NCBI RefSeq assembly: GCF_050490315.1
Contig: NZ_JBNPEO010000006.1
Location: 1 to 64,000 of the forward strand
Length of the DNA stretch: 64,000 bases
Reading direction: 5' to 3'
From: JBNPEO01 sp050490315
Lineage (GTDB): Bacteria; Actinomycetota; Actinomycetes; Actinomycetales; Micrococcaceae
Shown here: piece after piece, positions 44,833 through 53,622 of the stretch
Layout: every line of letters starts with the position of its first letter
Position numbering within the stretch: position 1 is the stretch's first letter
Position numbers and translations under genes: made by a program
The notes under the pieces: model-generated
What the model was told of the DNA's origin: nothing
Seen by the model: the letters and a program-made list of their open reading frames with translations, nothing else
Databases searched by the model: none

Positions 44833-45741
44833 TTGATTCCTATATCCACGGCCTTTGGCCTACCATCTCAGCTTCCGTTTCTCGATGTCTGCATCGATAC
44901 GGATAACCCTCTCATCCTGGACCCGAGCGCCATCCGCAACAGCAGTCACCCCCGTGCCCCGAGGGCCCGGGACTGCCTCCATTCCTTCTTTAGGGAGGTT
45001 CTCCGTTGCAGGGACAGCGCCATTCCGGCCGAGCAGCGCCGTGGCCTTCAGCTCCTCCAGGAACTGCACGAACCCAACGAAACGCGCTTGGGCCTGACGG
45101 CAGAAGGAAGCCGGGGTAAAGGGTTCGGACCCGAAATGGGCCAACTCCTCTGGGATGAACTGCGGACTACTGTTTGCCGTAGCGCTGCTCTTTCCAAGCT
45201 GGAAGACCTCGCCCTGTTTGTTACGGGGGTGGGCAAAGACCTCACATCAGATATGACCACTCGCGTGATCATCGGCGTGTTGGTCGAGTTCACCCAGGAA
45301 ATAATGCAACTGTATCCATCGCTGGCGGTGGGAGCTGTCAGCAGGATGGTCCGCATCTGGGACACACAAACACTTGACTGGATCGATCAGGAAGTGTTCT
45401 TGCCCTTTGCCAATGGTATACAACTTCTGCTGATCCCTGTGGAGTGGGCGCGTGGGAATCTGCTCATGGCCAGCCGCTCTTTCTACAACCGCAAGGCCAC
45501 AGAAACACTGCAGGAAGAGCAGACAGTTGTGAGGGGCGATGTAAAGCTGATTCCCTCTAAGCGGCTACTCAAACAACAGAATCCTGAGGTCAAGAAACTG
45601 AACGGATCCCAAGCGGTTGTCTATCTTCCCGATCGGAATTTAGTAGAAGAATTCCGTGCGGACGTCGACAAGGACTTCGAAGCGATGACTTCTGAGGAAG
45701 CGGCCCTCCGGATTGCTCGACGCAATCGGGGGGTTGCATAG
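44833..45741 (+). CDS. hypothetical protein of 302 residues
   Basis: TTG at 44833 follows GAGG at good distance. The protein is soluble, with no signal or membrane helix. Recognisable patches are LPFLDVCIDTDNPLILDPSA near the N-terminus, LQELHEPNETRLGLTAEGSR, and IQLLLIPVEWARGNLLMASR, followed by a Lys/Gln-rich C-terminal third. The patches look conserved and catalytic-like but I cannot place them in a named family. It is convergent with the GIY-YIG gene of the methyltransferase operon, with hairpin between. Its location beside that operon and HA-domain genes makes a defence-related role a guess only. Confidence 0.7.
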   Translation: MIPISTAFGLPSQLPFLDVCIDTDNPLILDPSAIRNSSHPRAPRARDCLHSFFREVLRCRDSAIPAEQRRGLQLLQELHEPNETRLGLTAEGSRGKGFGPEMGQLLWDELRTTVCRSAALSKLEDLALFVTGVGKDLTSDMTTRVIIGVLVEFTQEIMQLYPSLAVGAVSRMVRIWDTQTLDWIDQEVFLPFANGIQLLLIPVEWARGNLLMASRSFYNRKATETLQEEQTVVRGDVKLIPSKRLLKQQNPEVKKLNGSQAVVYLPDRNLVEEFRADVDKDFEAMTSEEAALRIARRNRGVA

Positions 45742-46204
45742 CCCCTGAGCGCCAGGGCATCTTTCGCGTTGATAGACGGCCCGCAGAAAAAACTGAGGGT
45801 CCGCATTCCAATGGGAAGCGGACCCTCAGCGGTGCAAACATCCTGCCGTTTACGCTTGCCATGGGCGTGGTGATATGGAGAGCGCACGATGAGGCTTTCA
45901 CGATCTTGGCTTGCGAAAACTTTGAATAGCTGCCGACTCCGCGGCGACTGGTTCCCCATTAATGAATCATAGGGGGCGATGCCCAGTCTAAGCATCCCAA
46001 TACCTTCTACCGACGGCAATCTGAGAGTCAGAGCAGCTGGCCGATGCAGCGGTGGCTGTGCCGTCACCAGTCGCACCGCCCGCGAAGACGCCGACGTTGT
46101 GCCGCAAGGATGACTCACGTGCCAAAGGCAGATTTGGGAGGTATCTATGGCCTTGACCAATCTCTTGCCAACGTTGTGGATCTAAAGACACTTTGAGAAG
46201 AGCC
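45742..46204. other. intergenic stretch between convergent genes
   Basis: About 460 bases without a credible frame. The hairpin at 45793-45829 is the only structure seen. Confidence 0.5.
45793..45829. terminator. hairpin between convergent genes
   Basis: CTGAGGGTCCGC (45793-45804) pairs perfectly with GCGGACCCTCAG (45818-45829). A run of six T follows on the minus strand, so it reads best as a terminator for leftward transcription; rightward termination is also possible. Confidence 0.65.
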
Positions 46205-47398
46205 TCAGTCCCGTTCGACCAGTCGCTGCAATGCCTTTTCGTAGACGTACTCGGTGATCTCGCCGGACATGATCATTGCTACGGCTTTGTTGATGGTCTC
46301 CAGCGGCACGACGAACCACTCGGAGGGGTCGTAGTCGCGTCCCTTGCGGTCGACCTGTGTCAGGTTGAGCCGCACTTCGGCGAATACGCGGTGCAGGAGG
46401 TGCTCGAGCCACGACGCACGCACATTGTAGAGCCGGTAGTCCGCCAGGACCTTCACGGGTGCCATCAAGTAGGTCGGTGAGTTCGCAGCGTTTTTGATGC
46501 GTGTCTCGACGGTCGTGGTGGAGAAGCCGATCTTGTGAAGATCCTTCATTCCGGCAACGAGAGGATCCTTGCTGAGCGACTGCAGTACATAGATGTGACC
46601 GCTTTCCACATCAGCATCGAGGACTTCGCTGGCATCGTGGCTTGTCCGGGCCAGCACCTGGCCTTGGGTCTCGTACAGGCGCGTCATGAGGCTTTGCCGG
46701 TACATTGCCGACTCAGTGCCGTTCTCAAAGACGACGCGCAGGCGCTGCTTCTGTCTGGGCTTCCCACCGACGATCAGGTCCACGTCCTCGCCGACTTCAG
46801 CCACGAAGCACATTACGCCGTTCAGCACGAAGAACGCACCCTCGCGGATAAGATCCATGCCGGTGAAAGGCATCAGTTTGTAGGTTCCCTCGGCGAGTTC
46901 GGCGTGCTTGGCCTTGAACAGCGGCACGAACTGGCCGAAGTCCTGGGCCTTCACCCGGTGAGCTACTGAGTCTGGCGCCTCCGGACGCTTGATCACGGGC
47001 AGATCCGACACGTCAAGGATGCCGCTCTCATCGCCCAATAGATCGTCCAGTTCATCGCTCGCGAGAAGATCACCGAGTGACTCAGGAGCCGCCTCTACAG
47101 CCAGCAGGTCATATTCCGTATCGAGGTGTCTGAGAACTGCGATCTTTTCATTGTTCGTGAGGATGCCATCGAGTCGGGCCCCGAGCTTTCGTTCGGCGAT
47201 CTCCCGTGTCGTGGAGCTCGGCTGACGCCCATGCACGCGGCGGAATTCAACGATCTCCAGGAACGCACGCTCGAGCCGGTCGGACGAGGTGACCTTCTTG
47301 GGCTTTTCCGGAGCGTCAAGGAGCCCGTCGAGGTCGTTGTCGATGAGATCCTGGAGGGAGGAAGGTGCCGGCTCGAAGATATCGTCGGTCTCGCTCAT
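46205..47398 (-). CDS. GIY-YIG nuclease-domain protein of the methyltransferase-helicase operon
   Basis: In this 397-residue protein the C-terminal third holds a T5orf172/MUG113-type GIY-YIG domain: GHIYVLQS (267-274), LHKIGFSTTTVETRI (287-301, with the catalytic Arg at 300) and the acidic residue in WLEHLLHRVF (Glu332). Residues 1-140 are acidic and predicted partly coiled; residues 150-230 form another conserved but unnamed module. GIY-YIG nucleases cut DNA using one metal ion. Its start overlaps the helicase stop by four bases (ATGA), so it is the third gene of a coupled operon: methyltransferase, helicase, nuclease. It probably supplies the cleavage activity that the methyltransferase lacks. 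Confidence 0.8.
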   Translation of the reverse strand: MSETDDIFEPAPSSLQDLIDNDLDGLLDAPEKPKKVTSSDRLERAFLEIVEFRRVHGRQPSSTTREIAERKLGARLDGILTNNEKIAVLRHLDTEYDLLAVEAAPESLGDLLASDELDDLLGDESGILDVSDLPVIKRPEAPDSVAHRVKAQDFGQFVPLFKAKHAELAEGTYKLMPFTGMDLIREGAFFVLNGVMCFVAEVGEDVDLIVGGKPRQKQRLRVVFENGTESAMYRQSLMTRLYETQGQVLARTSHDASEVLDADVESGHIYVLQSLSKDPLVAGMKDLHKIGFSTTTVETRIKNAANSPTYLMAPVKVLADYRLYNVRASWLEHLLHRVFAEVRLNLTQVDRKGRDYDPSEWFVVPLETINKAVAMIMSGEITEYVYEKALQRLVERD

Positions 47399-49371
47399 TC
47401 GTCTATCACCATTTCAGTTGAGCGCTTTTGGGCTTCCAGCTTCTGCTTGGCCCGCTGGAGCCACAACAGTGCGTCGGCGTACCGTTTCTCTGTCGGGTCC
47501 TCTGCCCGAGAGTCTGGTCGCCGACCGTTGACCTTGATCCAGCTCTTGATCCTGGGAACGAGTGCTAGGGCCTCTTCCTCGGTGAATTCCACGCGGGTGG
47601 CAGTGATCTGATCCTGGATGATCCGCAGTACCGAGGGAGTCACCGATTTCGACATAACCTCGAAGGCGCGCTGGAACGGGTTTACCGAGTCGATGAGGTT
47701 GATGGTGAGCTCGTCGATGTTGACGAATTTCTCGGCCATCTTGATGAACCGTTTGTCACCGACTTCGCGTACTTCACCGTTTTTGATCACGGAGTCCACG
47801 ACGACCTGCTGCCGCACTTCCTCGACCTGAGATTCGGTGAGGTCCGGGTACTTTTCCCGAATGATCTTGGGGATCAGTATTTTGTTGGTCGTCTCTGCAT
47901 CGATCGAGCCCGCTGCTGCACGCGTGAACGTGTCATCTTGCAAGATCGTAGCTTTCAAGTCATTCATGTCCGTCTCGACAATCTGCTTGACACGTTCCGT
48001 CGAGGGCTCCTTGAAGCCCTTGATCTTTAGCTGACCCGGGATCTTCGAGTCGTCATCGTCGAATTTCTTCGTTTTGAAAGTGAAGTTCTGTGCGAGTACC
48101 TGCTCCATCAGCAGCGACGCGGTGATGGCCTTCAGCATGTTGTTCACTGAGACTTTTACCTCGCCCTGTGAGGCGTCGGGCTCGGCGATGAGGTTGGTGA
48201 ACTGGGCATGGTCCTTGCCGGGACTGTCGCGGGTGACACGGCCAATGATCTGGATAACCTCAGTCAGGGAGGCACGGTACCCGACGGTCAGGGCGTGCTC
48301 GGCAAAGGGCCAGTCAAAGCCTTCCTTGGCCATGCCCAAGGCAATAATGATGTCCACTGCATCGCGATCCTTCGAGGCGAACTTGGTGAGGTAGTGGAGC
48401 GTGTCAGCGCGTTTTTTCTGATCTGTGTCATCCACGAGATCCGCGACCCGAAGAATCTCACCCGTGTCCTTGTGACGGATATTGATGATTCCGGTCTCCG
48501 GGTCAGTATTCTCGACATGACCGATGGCATCGATGATGAATCCGACTTCTTCGATCTTGTCCTTGGTGGATTCACCGGAGTTGATGTTCGGAATATGAAC
48601 GATGGTCTTCTTGTCCAGGTCCAATACCTCGCCGATCACATCGGTATAGCGGCCCTGGTAGAAGTGATGTCCGATGCCGAGCGAGTGCAGGTATTCGTAG
48701 CCGTTGAGCTGGTCGTAGTAGTTGAACGTGACCGGCGTGAACAGTGCCTCGTCCTCAGCCGAAAGAACCGGCACGGAGTCTCCGCGGAAGTATGAGCCAG
48801 TCATCGCGACGATGTGGACATCCGAGCCGTTCATGACCTCGCGTAGGAGCGCACCCAACCGATTGGCTTCCGTGTCAGCGGAGACATGGTGGAACTCATC
48901 GATCGCCAGCACCGTGCCGTTGAACGCTTCTGGTGCGAGCTTTTCAAACGCGAACCGAAGAGTCGCATGCGTACAGACCAGCGTGGCGTCGGGACCGTTG
49001 AGAAAGTCGATAAATGCTCCAACTTTGCCCTGAGAGGAACCAGGATCGCACAGATTGTGCTCATCCTTGATGTCCCAGTCCGCGAAGAACCCCTGCGAGG
49101 TGAGCTTTGTCGAGGAAAAGGATGCCCCGATCGATCGCTCGGGAACGGCGACGATGACCTTCTTGCGGCCCTGGTTGTAGAGCTTGTCGAGCGCCACGAA
49201 CATCAACGCACGTGACTTACCCGAGGCTGGGGGAGCCTTCACGAGGAGATGCTGCGCGTCCCGTTTAGCGAAGACTCGCTGCTGCATCTCTCGCATACCC
49301 ATGGCATCAGTGTTGACCGACGCTTTAGTGCGGGCATACGTCACGTCGACGATGTTGACCGGCTTGTTCAC
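47395..49371 (-). CDS. SF2 DEAD/DEAH-like helicase of the methyltransferase operon
   Basis: The 658-residue protein has Walker A VKAPPASGKSRAL (around 44-56), a DEFH-type motif II (LAIDEFHHVSAD, about 156-167), motif III (AMTGSYF, 189-194) and motif VI (QIIGRVTRDS). The C-terminal 200 residues lack known domains. These are the ATPase motor features of type I or III restriction-type SF2 translocases, which pump DNA before cleavage. It overlaps the methyltransferase gene and the GIY-YIG gene by four bases each. No nuclease motif is visible in it. Confidence 0.85.
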   Translation of the reverse strand: MNKPVNIVDVTYARTKASVNTDAMGMREMQQRVFAKRDAQHLLVKAPPASGKSRALMFVALDKLYNQGRKKVIVAVPERSIGASFSSTKLTSQGFFADWDIKDEHNLCDPGSSQGKVGAFIDFLNGPDATLVCTHATLRFAFEKLAPEAFNGTVLAIDEFHHVSADTEANRLGALLREVMNGSDVHIVAMTGSYFRGDSVPVLSAEDEALFTPVTFNYYDQLNGYEYLHSLGIGHHFYQGRYTDVIGEVLDLDKKTIVHIPNINSGESTKDKIEEVGFIIDAIGHVENTDPETGIINIRHKDTGEILRVADLVDDTDQKKRADTLHYLTKFASKDRDAVDIIIALGMAKEGFDWPFAEHALTVGYRASLTEVIQIIGRVTRDSPGKDHAQFTNLIAEPDASQGEVKVSVNNMLKAITASLLMEQVLAQNFTFKTKKFDDDDSKIPGQLKIKGFKEPSTERVKQIVETDMNDLKATILQDDTFTRAAAGSIDAETTNKILIPKIIREKYPDLTESQVEEVRQQVVVDSVIKNGEVREVGDKRFIKMAEKFVNIDELTINLIDSVNPFQRAFEVMSKSVTPSVLRIIQDQITATRVEFTEEEALALVPRIKSWIKVNGRRPDSRAEDPTEKRYADALLWLQRAKQKLEAQKRSTEMVIDE

Positions 49372-52070
49372 TTCTTCTTGCTCCCCTTTGCAGACTCTGC
49401 GGCTACCATTTCCTCATACATAGCAAAGAGGTCAGACAATCTCTGCTCATCAGTCTCGTAACCGCGCTTGGAATAGATCGAATCCACCAAGGCATCAACC
49501 TCGGCATGGGCTTGGCGAAGATCGTCGGGCATAAGGTCCGGGTCATAGAGTTCAGCGAGCGTCCGTTCACAGTGGTACTCGCGGACGTCGAGGATGCGCA
49601 AAGCTGCAGACGTGAGACGTTCCTTCACAGCATCACTTATCGGCGGGACTGGAAAGTTGTTGTAAACGATCGTGTTCGAATAGCGATAGTCAGTCTTCAT
49701 CTGGCCACCGACGGCGCGGGTCCAGGCCATGTGCATTGCCGAAGTCAGCAAAGCGAAAACACTGGGCTCGGCATCGTAAACGGCATAGGCCAAGCTCGAA
49801 ATTACCGAGTCATCGCCAAGATAACCAATCGGGATGTATTCGCGTCGAGCTGACGAAACGATCGGGAAAATGATGGAATCCGTTTTCCTGTACGCAATAT
49901 GCCAAAAACGGAACGGCGCGTCAGCAAGAGCGCTCGTGTTCACAGAGGTGCTCGCTGCACGAAATTTTGACACATGCTGTAGACGGCGTTGTACGTCGGG
50001 AATCGACGAGGCAATGGACCAGTCGTCGCGCGCAATCCAGAGGCAATATCTTTCCTTGTCGTTGATGAACTCCGCTGACCCCACATACCGCTTGATGAAA
50101 GGTCTGATTTGAGGGTATTCATCAACGAGTTTCTCTACGTCGCGCGCCTCAAGGAGGAGCGCGCCGTCGTCCTTGGGCACTGACCCCAGTGACATCACAG
50201 GGAGGTTTTGTGATCGGGGCCTACTCTGCCGTTTCATCGCTACATTCTGGGCATCGGCCAGGTAGCCGTTGATGTTTGACGCCTCAATCTTGAGGTCATT
50301 TGTGTATATGTACTTCGCACCGGCGCGCGCCGTGCGAAGGTTGATGACGGCGACAGTAACGCCAGCGTTGCGCTTGGCGTTGTTCTCCCACTTAAACGAG
50401 GTGTAGGCGTACCCAATCTCAATACCTTTGCCGAAGATCATCGGGAACATCAAACCGACATGCTCTCCCTGGGATACTGAGTTCGTGGTCACAAACGCAA
50501 GCTCCGCCCGGGTACCTTCGATGTAGTCTGCTCCCTTGACGAACCACAGCGCGATGTAATCGAGATCTTTGGAGTAGGGCCGCTTTCCGAATACGAAGGG
50601 GTAATCTGCCTTCATTTCCTTGTTCTGGGACTTCCCACCCTTATAAGGCGGGTTACCGATGAGATAGATTTCTTCGTTGCCGTAGTTTGGGCAGACGCTG
50701 TTCCAATCGACGCGCGTGGCGTTGCCTGCCTGAATCCGGCCAGTCTCCTTTAGCGGGATCAATGGAATGGAGAGGTTGAACTTCTCTTTGAACTCGGTGT
50801 TCATCTGGTGTTTAGCGATCCAGAGGGACAGGATCGCCACCTCGACCGCAAAATCGTCGATCTCAAGGCCGTAGAACCTTTCGATGTTGATCTTCGACTC
50901 GGCGTACAGCATCTGATGCTTCGGATCGATCTCGAAGAGGCGTTCAAGGATTGCGTGTTCCAGACGGCGCAGTTCCTTGTACGCAATGACGAGGAAGTTG
51001 CCGGACCCACACGCAGGGTCGAATACCTTGATCGTGCTGATTCTCTGGAGCAGTGCTTCAAGCTTCTTTACGGAGTCGAACCCCGCATCGAGCTGTTCCT
51101 TCAAATCATCCAGGAAAAGCGGTTCGATGGTCTTTAGAATGTTCGGCACTGACGTGTAGTGCTGACCCAAGTTACTGCGTTTGCCCGGGGTGACGATGGT
51201 CTGGAACATTGAGCCAAAAATGTCCGGGTTGATCTCCCGCCAGATCAATGTTCCCAATTCGATCAGTAGATCTCGGGCCTTCTTTGTGAACTGCGGCACC
51301 ACATGCTCAGGTGACATTGTGAATAGCCGGCCGTTGACGTAGGGGAACCCGGCCAGGTGCGCGGGTTTGTCGCTGTCGTTTTCCGTGTCGAGGGCTGTGA
51401 AAACGTCGGTAAGAAACTCTGCTGCGTCGGAACCATCCGGTTGCGTATGAGATCCCACTGAGTTGGTGAACTGGTTCTCTTCGAAGATGCCGGTGTCTTC
51501 GGCGAAGAAACAAAACAACAGCCGGGTGAAGAACACATTGAGCGCATGACGCCCATGTGCCATGTCAAACATTTCGGGGTTCGCCGACAGGAGCTCGTCG
51601 AACAGTTTGCCCATTCGTTCGGCGGCTTTGACATCTGCGTGCGCCTCGGCGACGTACTGTGCTTTCTCCATACCGGCCCAGGGCAGGAAGAACGTGAAGT
51701 GCTGATGGATGTCCCGGATCGGGATCATCAAGTTCTCGCCGGTCTTCATGTCGATGGCCAGGAGTTCCGTGTAATCGGTGACAATCACGAAGCGGGTGTT
51801 GTACCGGACGACCAACGGTGAGGTCTTCAACTCGTCGATGACCGCGAGAGGATCCCCAGTCGTCTCTTTGAAGTAGACGACGTTCTTCTGAGCCACTTCA
51901 GTCGACGGGTCCTGAGCAACGTTCAGTGAGCCATTGCGCAACCTGGTGACGTTGCCCTGGGGCTTGCCGTAGGCCAGCAGCAAACTGAAGATGAACTCCC
52001 GATCGTAGGATTCACGGCCCCCGAGAGGGGCAACGCGTTCCTCCACGGCCTTCAGGTTGAGCTTCGCCAT
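49368..52070 (-). CDS. MmeI-like class I DNA adenine methyltransferase, nuclease motif not seen
   Basis: The 900-residue protein shows motif I DPACGSGNFL (351-360) and motif IV NPPY (473-476) typical of N6-adenine methyltransferases, with GKRSNLGQHYTSVPNIL before motif I and a C-terminal target-recognition-like half (residues 630-840). This layout resembles MmeI/type IIL enzymes. In those the N-terminal domain has a D-(E/D)xK nuclease; here residues 60-120 read RFVIVTDYTELLAIDMKTGE without an E-x-K, so that nuclease looks absent. The start follows the intergenic hairpin region, and the downstream helicase and GIY-YIG nuclease genes are coupled by four-base overlaps. It should modify the host sequence while those partners act on foreign DNA. 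Confidence 0.82.
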   Translation of the reverse strand: MAKLNLKAVEERVAPLGGRESYDREFIFSLLLAYGKPQGNVTRLRNGSLNVAQDPSTEVAQKNVVYFKETTGDPLAVIDELKTSPLVVRYNTRFVIVTDYTELLAIDMKTGENLMIPIRDIHQHFTFFLPWAGMEKAQYVAEAHADVKAAERMGKLFDELLSANPEMFDMAHGRHALNVFFTRLLFCFFAEDTGIFEENQFTNSVGSHTQPDGSDAAEFLTDVFTALDTENDSDKPAHLAGFPYVNGRLFTMSPEHVVPQFTKKARDLLIELGTLIWREINPDIFGSMFQTIVTPGKRSNLGQHYTSVPNILKTIEPLFLDDLKEQLDAGFDSVKKLEALLQRISTIKVFDPACGSGNFLVIAYKELRRLEHAILERLFEIDPKHQMLYAESKINIERFYGLEIDDFAVEVAILSLWIAKHQMNTEFKEKFNLSIPLIPLKETGRIQAGNATRVDWNSVCPNYGNEEIYLIGNPPYKGGKSQNKEMKADYPFVFGKRPYSKDLDYIALWFVKGADYIEGTRAELAFVTTNSVSQGEHVGLMFPMIFGKGIEIGYAYTSFKWENNAKRNAGVTVAVINLRTARAGAKYIYTNDLKIEASNINGYLADAQNVAMKRQSRPRSQNLPVMSLGSVPKDDGALLLEARDVEKLVDEYPQIRPFIKRYVGSAEFINDKERYCLWIARDDWSIASSIPDVQRRLQHVSKFRAASTSVNTSALADAPFRFWHIAYRKTDSIIFPIVSSARREYIPIGYLGDDSVISSLAYAVYDAEPSVFALLTSAMHMAWTRAVGGQMKTDYRYSNTIVYNNFPVPPISDAVKERLTSAALRILDVREYHCERTLAELYDPDLMPDDLRQAHAEVDALVDSIYSKRGYETDEQRLSDLFAMYEEMVAAESAKGSKKK

Positions 52071-52465
52071 TAATGTGATTCCTTCGCGAATGTGATCCTG
52101 CTATTGGTGATTATGTGCTTTCCGCTGGGGCAGGCTGAAGTACCCTCGGCAGATGCCCCCGGTTCACGCACGTTGTTACTCCTCACCGAGGCAGTGCACG
52201 AGCGCACTGCCCCTCCGTGATCTTATCGGGGACTGGCCGGATGCGCCGCCGTGCCCTGGTCATCGGGCGGACAAAGGGCAGGGAGGCCGGCCAGCGCGAC
52301 GGCATTAACCTTGAACTCATCGCGACAGAAAGGTCTAGAGGACGAAAGAACAATACTGTCAATCGCTGTCCCAGAACATTGGTACACCTCAAACGTAATG
52401 TCTCGACGCATAACGGCAGCGGATTCGAACCATCTCATCCAGCAGGGCCTGGACCCTGGGTGTGG
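52071..52465. other. upstream region of the methyltransferase operon
   Basis: About 400 bases without a convincing gene. A hairpin (GGCAGTGC at 52190-52197 with GCACTGCC at 52204-52211) may end the antitoxin-like gene transcript. The promoter for the operon should lie between it and 52070. Confidence 0.5.
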
Positions 52466-52900
52466 TTAGAAAGTGCCCTCGAACTGGTCCCTGGCTGCGG
52501 CCAGCAAGCGTTCCTTGTCATGAAGATGGTCAACCGGCCGGTCCTGCTCGTGGAAGAAGCTGCTCGGGGAGGTCATCCAGTACACCAGGTCTTCGTCGGA
52601 GCGTTCGTTCTCTCGGGCCACAGCAATAAGATCCCGCATGACAGGCACAACACTGCCGTGGTCAGTGTCGAATTGGAACCCTGGGAATCTGTAGGAGTTT
52701 CCTCGCATGATGCCGGCGATGCTCCCGTCGTTGCGCAGGGTTGACGCAATCGACCCACTAGGTTTTCTGGATCCGAGAAGTTCGGCTACGTCGCGGCTGG
52801 TGAGCAGCCCAAATTCCTGCTCGATGGTGCGCCAGATGCTCTCCGCAGCCTGGAGACTCCGAGCCATCGGGGGAGAGACCGCTTCATGGGGCATAGTCAT
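52466..52900 (-). CDS. MbcA/ParS-like antitoxin candidate
   Basis: The 144-residue protein has a putative helix-turn-helix near residues 34-55 (TSRDVAELLGSRKPSGS), then NSYRFPGFQFD, VVPVMRDLIAVARENERS, LVYWMTSPSSFFHEQDRPVD and a C-terminal HDKERLLAAARDQF. This order resembles the toxin-binding domain of Xre-MbcA-ParS antitoxins of RES-type toxin-antitoxin modules. No RES toxin gene is found on either side, so it may be an orphan or a regulator of the downstream methyltransferase operon, about 400 bases away in the same direction. Family placement is by pattern, not by search. Confidence 0.55.
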   Translation of the reverse strand: MTMPHEAVSPPMARSLQAAESIWRTIEQEFGLLTSRDVAELLGSRKPSGSIASTLRNDGSIAGIMRGNSYRFPGFQFDTDHGSVVPVMRDLIAVARENERSDEDLVYWMTSPSSFFHEQDRPVDHLHDKERLLAAARDQFEGTF

Positions 52901-52990
52901 TGCTTCTCCGACGCTGGGTGTTCTGCAGTGAACATGCTCTATCGCCCTTTCTTCTCATGGAGAAGAGTTTCTGATAGATCCATCATGGTG

Positions 52991-53107
52991 TCACTTTTGC
53001 CAATTGAACAAGGTCACGACTGGTGATGTGTGTTCCTGGACTGAGGCGAACCGGATCTCGGACTCACTTTTGTTCGTCGGCCGCTCAACCTTCGATTCAT
53101 TCGCCAT
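52991..53107 (-). CDS. possible 38-residue small protein
   Basis: ATG 53107 to TGA 52991-52993 gives MANESKVERPTNKSESEIRF and further to TLFNWQK. The start lies four bases after the stop of the preceding small frame, which suggests coupling. No ribosome site of its own is clear. Family unknown; could be chance. Confidence 0.3.
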   Translation of the reverse strand: MANESKVERPTNKSESEIRFASVQEHTSPVVTLFNWQK

Positions 53108-53110
53108 GCA

Positions 53111-53227
53111 TCATCGACGATGCACGGCTTCGGTTTCATCGCGCCATTCCACCGGTGCCTTACCCAGTCCAGCGGTAATGGCGGAAGCCGTTTCGCGCGG
53201 GTCGAAAGGTCCCGCGGGATCGGCCAT
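53111..53227 (-). CDS. possible 38-residue small protein
   Basis: GAGGAA precedes ATG 53227 at suitable distance; the frame reads MADPAGPFDPRETASAITAG and ends ETEAVHRR. Codon bias is good. The next small frame starts right after its stop. No family recognised. Confidence 0.35.
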   Translation of the reverse strand: MADPAGPFDPRETASAITAGLGKAPVEWRDETEAVHRR

Positions 53228-53344
53228 TGTCTGTTCCTCGTCCTGCCAAGAAGTGCCTTGCTACGTCACGACGTAAGTCAGCATGCCTGATCTGTAAGTG
53301 CGCCATTGGTTGCCTCAGATTGATGCATCCGGCTGAGGTTGCGC

Positions 53345-53566
53345 TCAGAAATGCTGCCTGATCCAGTCAGGCATGTTGGGATCATCAATCGTCCACGTGT
53401 CCACTAACCGTTCGTCTTCCTGCCAAGTGCTTTCCTTGCCGTCGAAGAACTTCTGTTTGTGGCATTTGTATTTTAAGACATTGTCACCATCGACCCTGTA
53501 CTCGTTCCAGTAGTAGTTCTGCTTTCCGTACCCGTTCCATTCTTGGGTCCTATAGATAGTCGTCAC
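53345..53566 (-). CDS. hypothetical protein of 73 residues
   Basis: GTG 53566 opens a frame reading TTIYRTQEWNGYGKQNYYWN and ending DPNMPDWIRQHF. It is rich in Tyr, Trp, Asp and Asn, and soluble. The preceding bases hold a G-run but no standard ribosome site. The composition is unlike random frames and the neighbours are spaced to allow it. It may be divergent from the following gene. Function unknown. Confidence 0.45.
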   Translation of the reverse strand: MTTIYRTQEWNGYGKQNYYWNEYRVDGDNVLKYKCHKQKFFDGKESTWQEDERLVDTWTIDDPNMPDWIRQHF

Positions 53567-53622
53567 GCATACCCCCGTATCCTCGAAAAGGAATACTCTC
53601 CCGCAGTTGAGAGAGCAGTCAA

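Noticed and set aside
52415..52450. T-arm-like GGTTCGAATCC on the minus strand suggesting a tRNA fragment or attachment site
   Set aside because: The flanking bases do not pair as a T-stem and no cloverleaf can be built; it is a short chance match.
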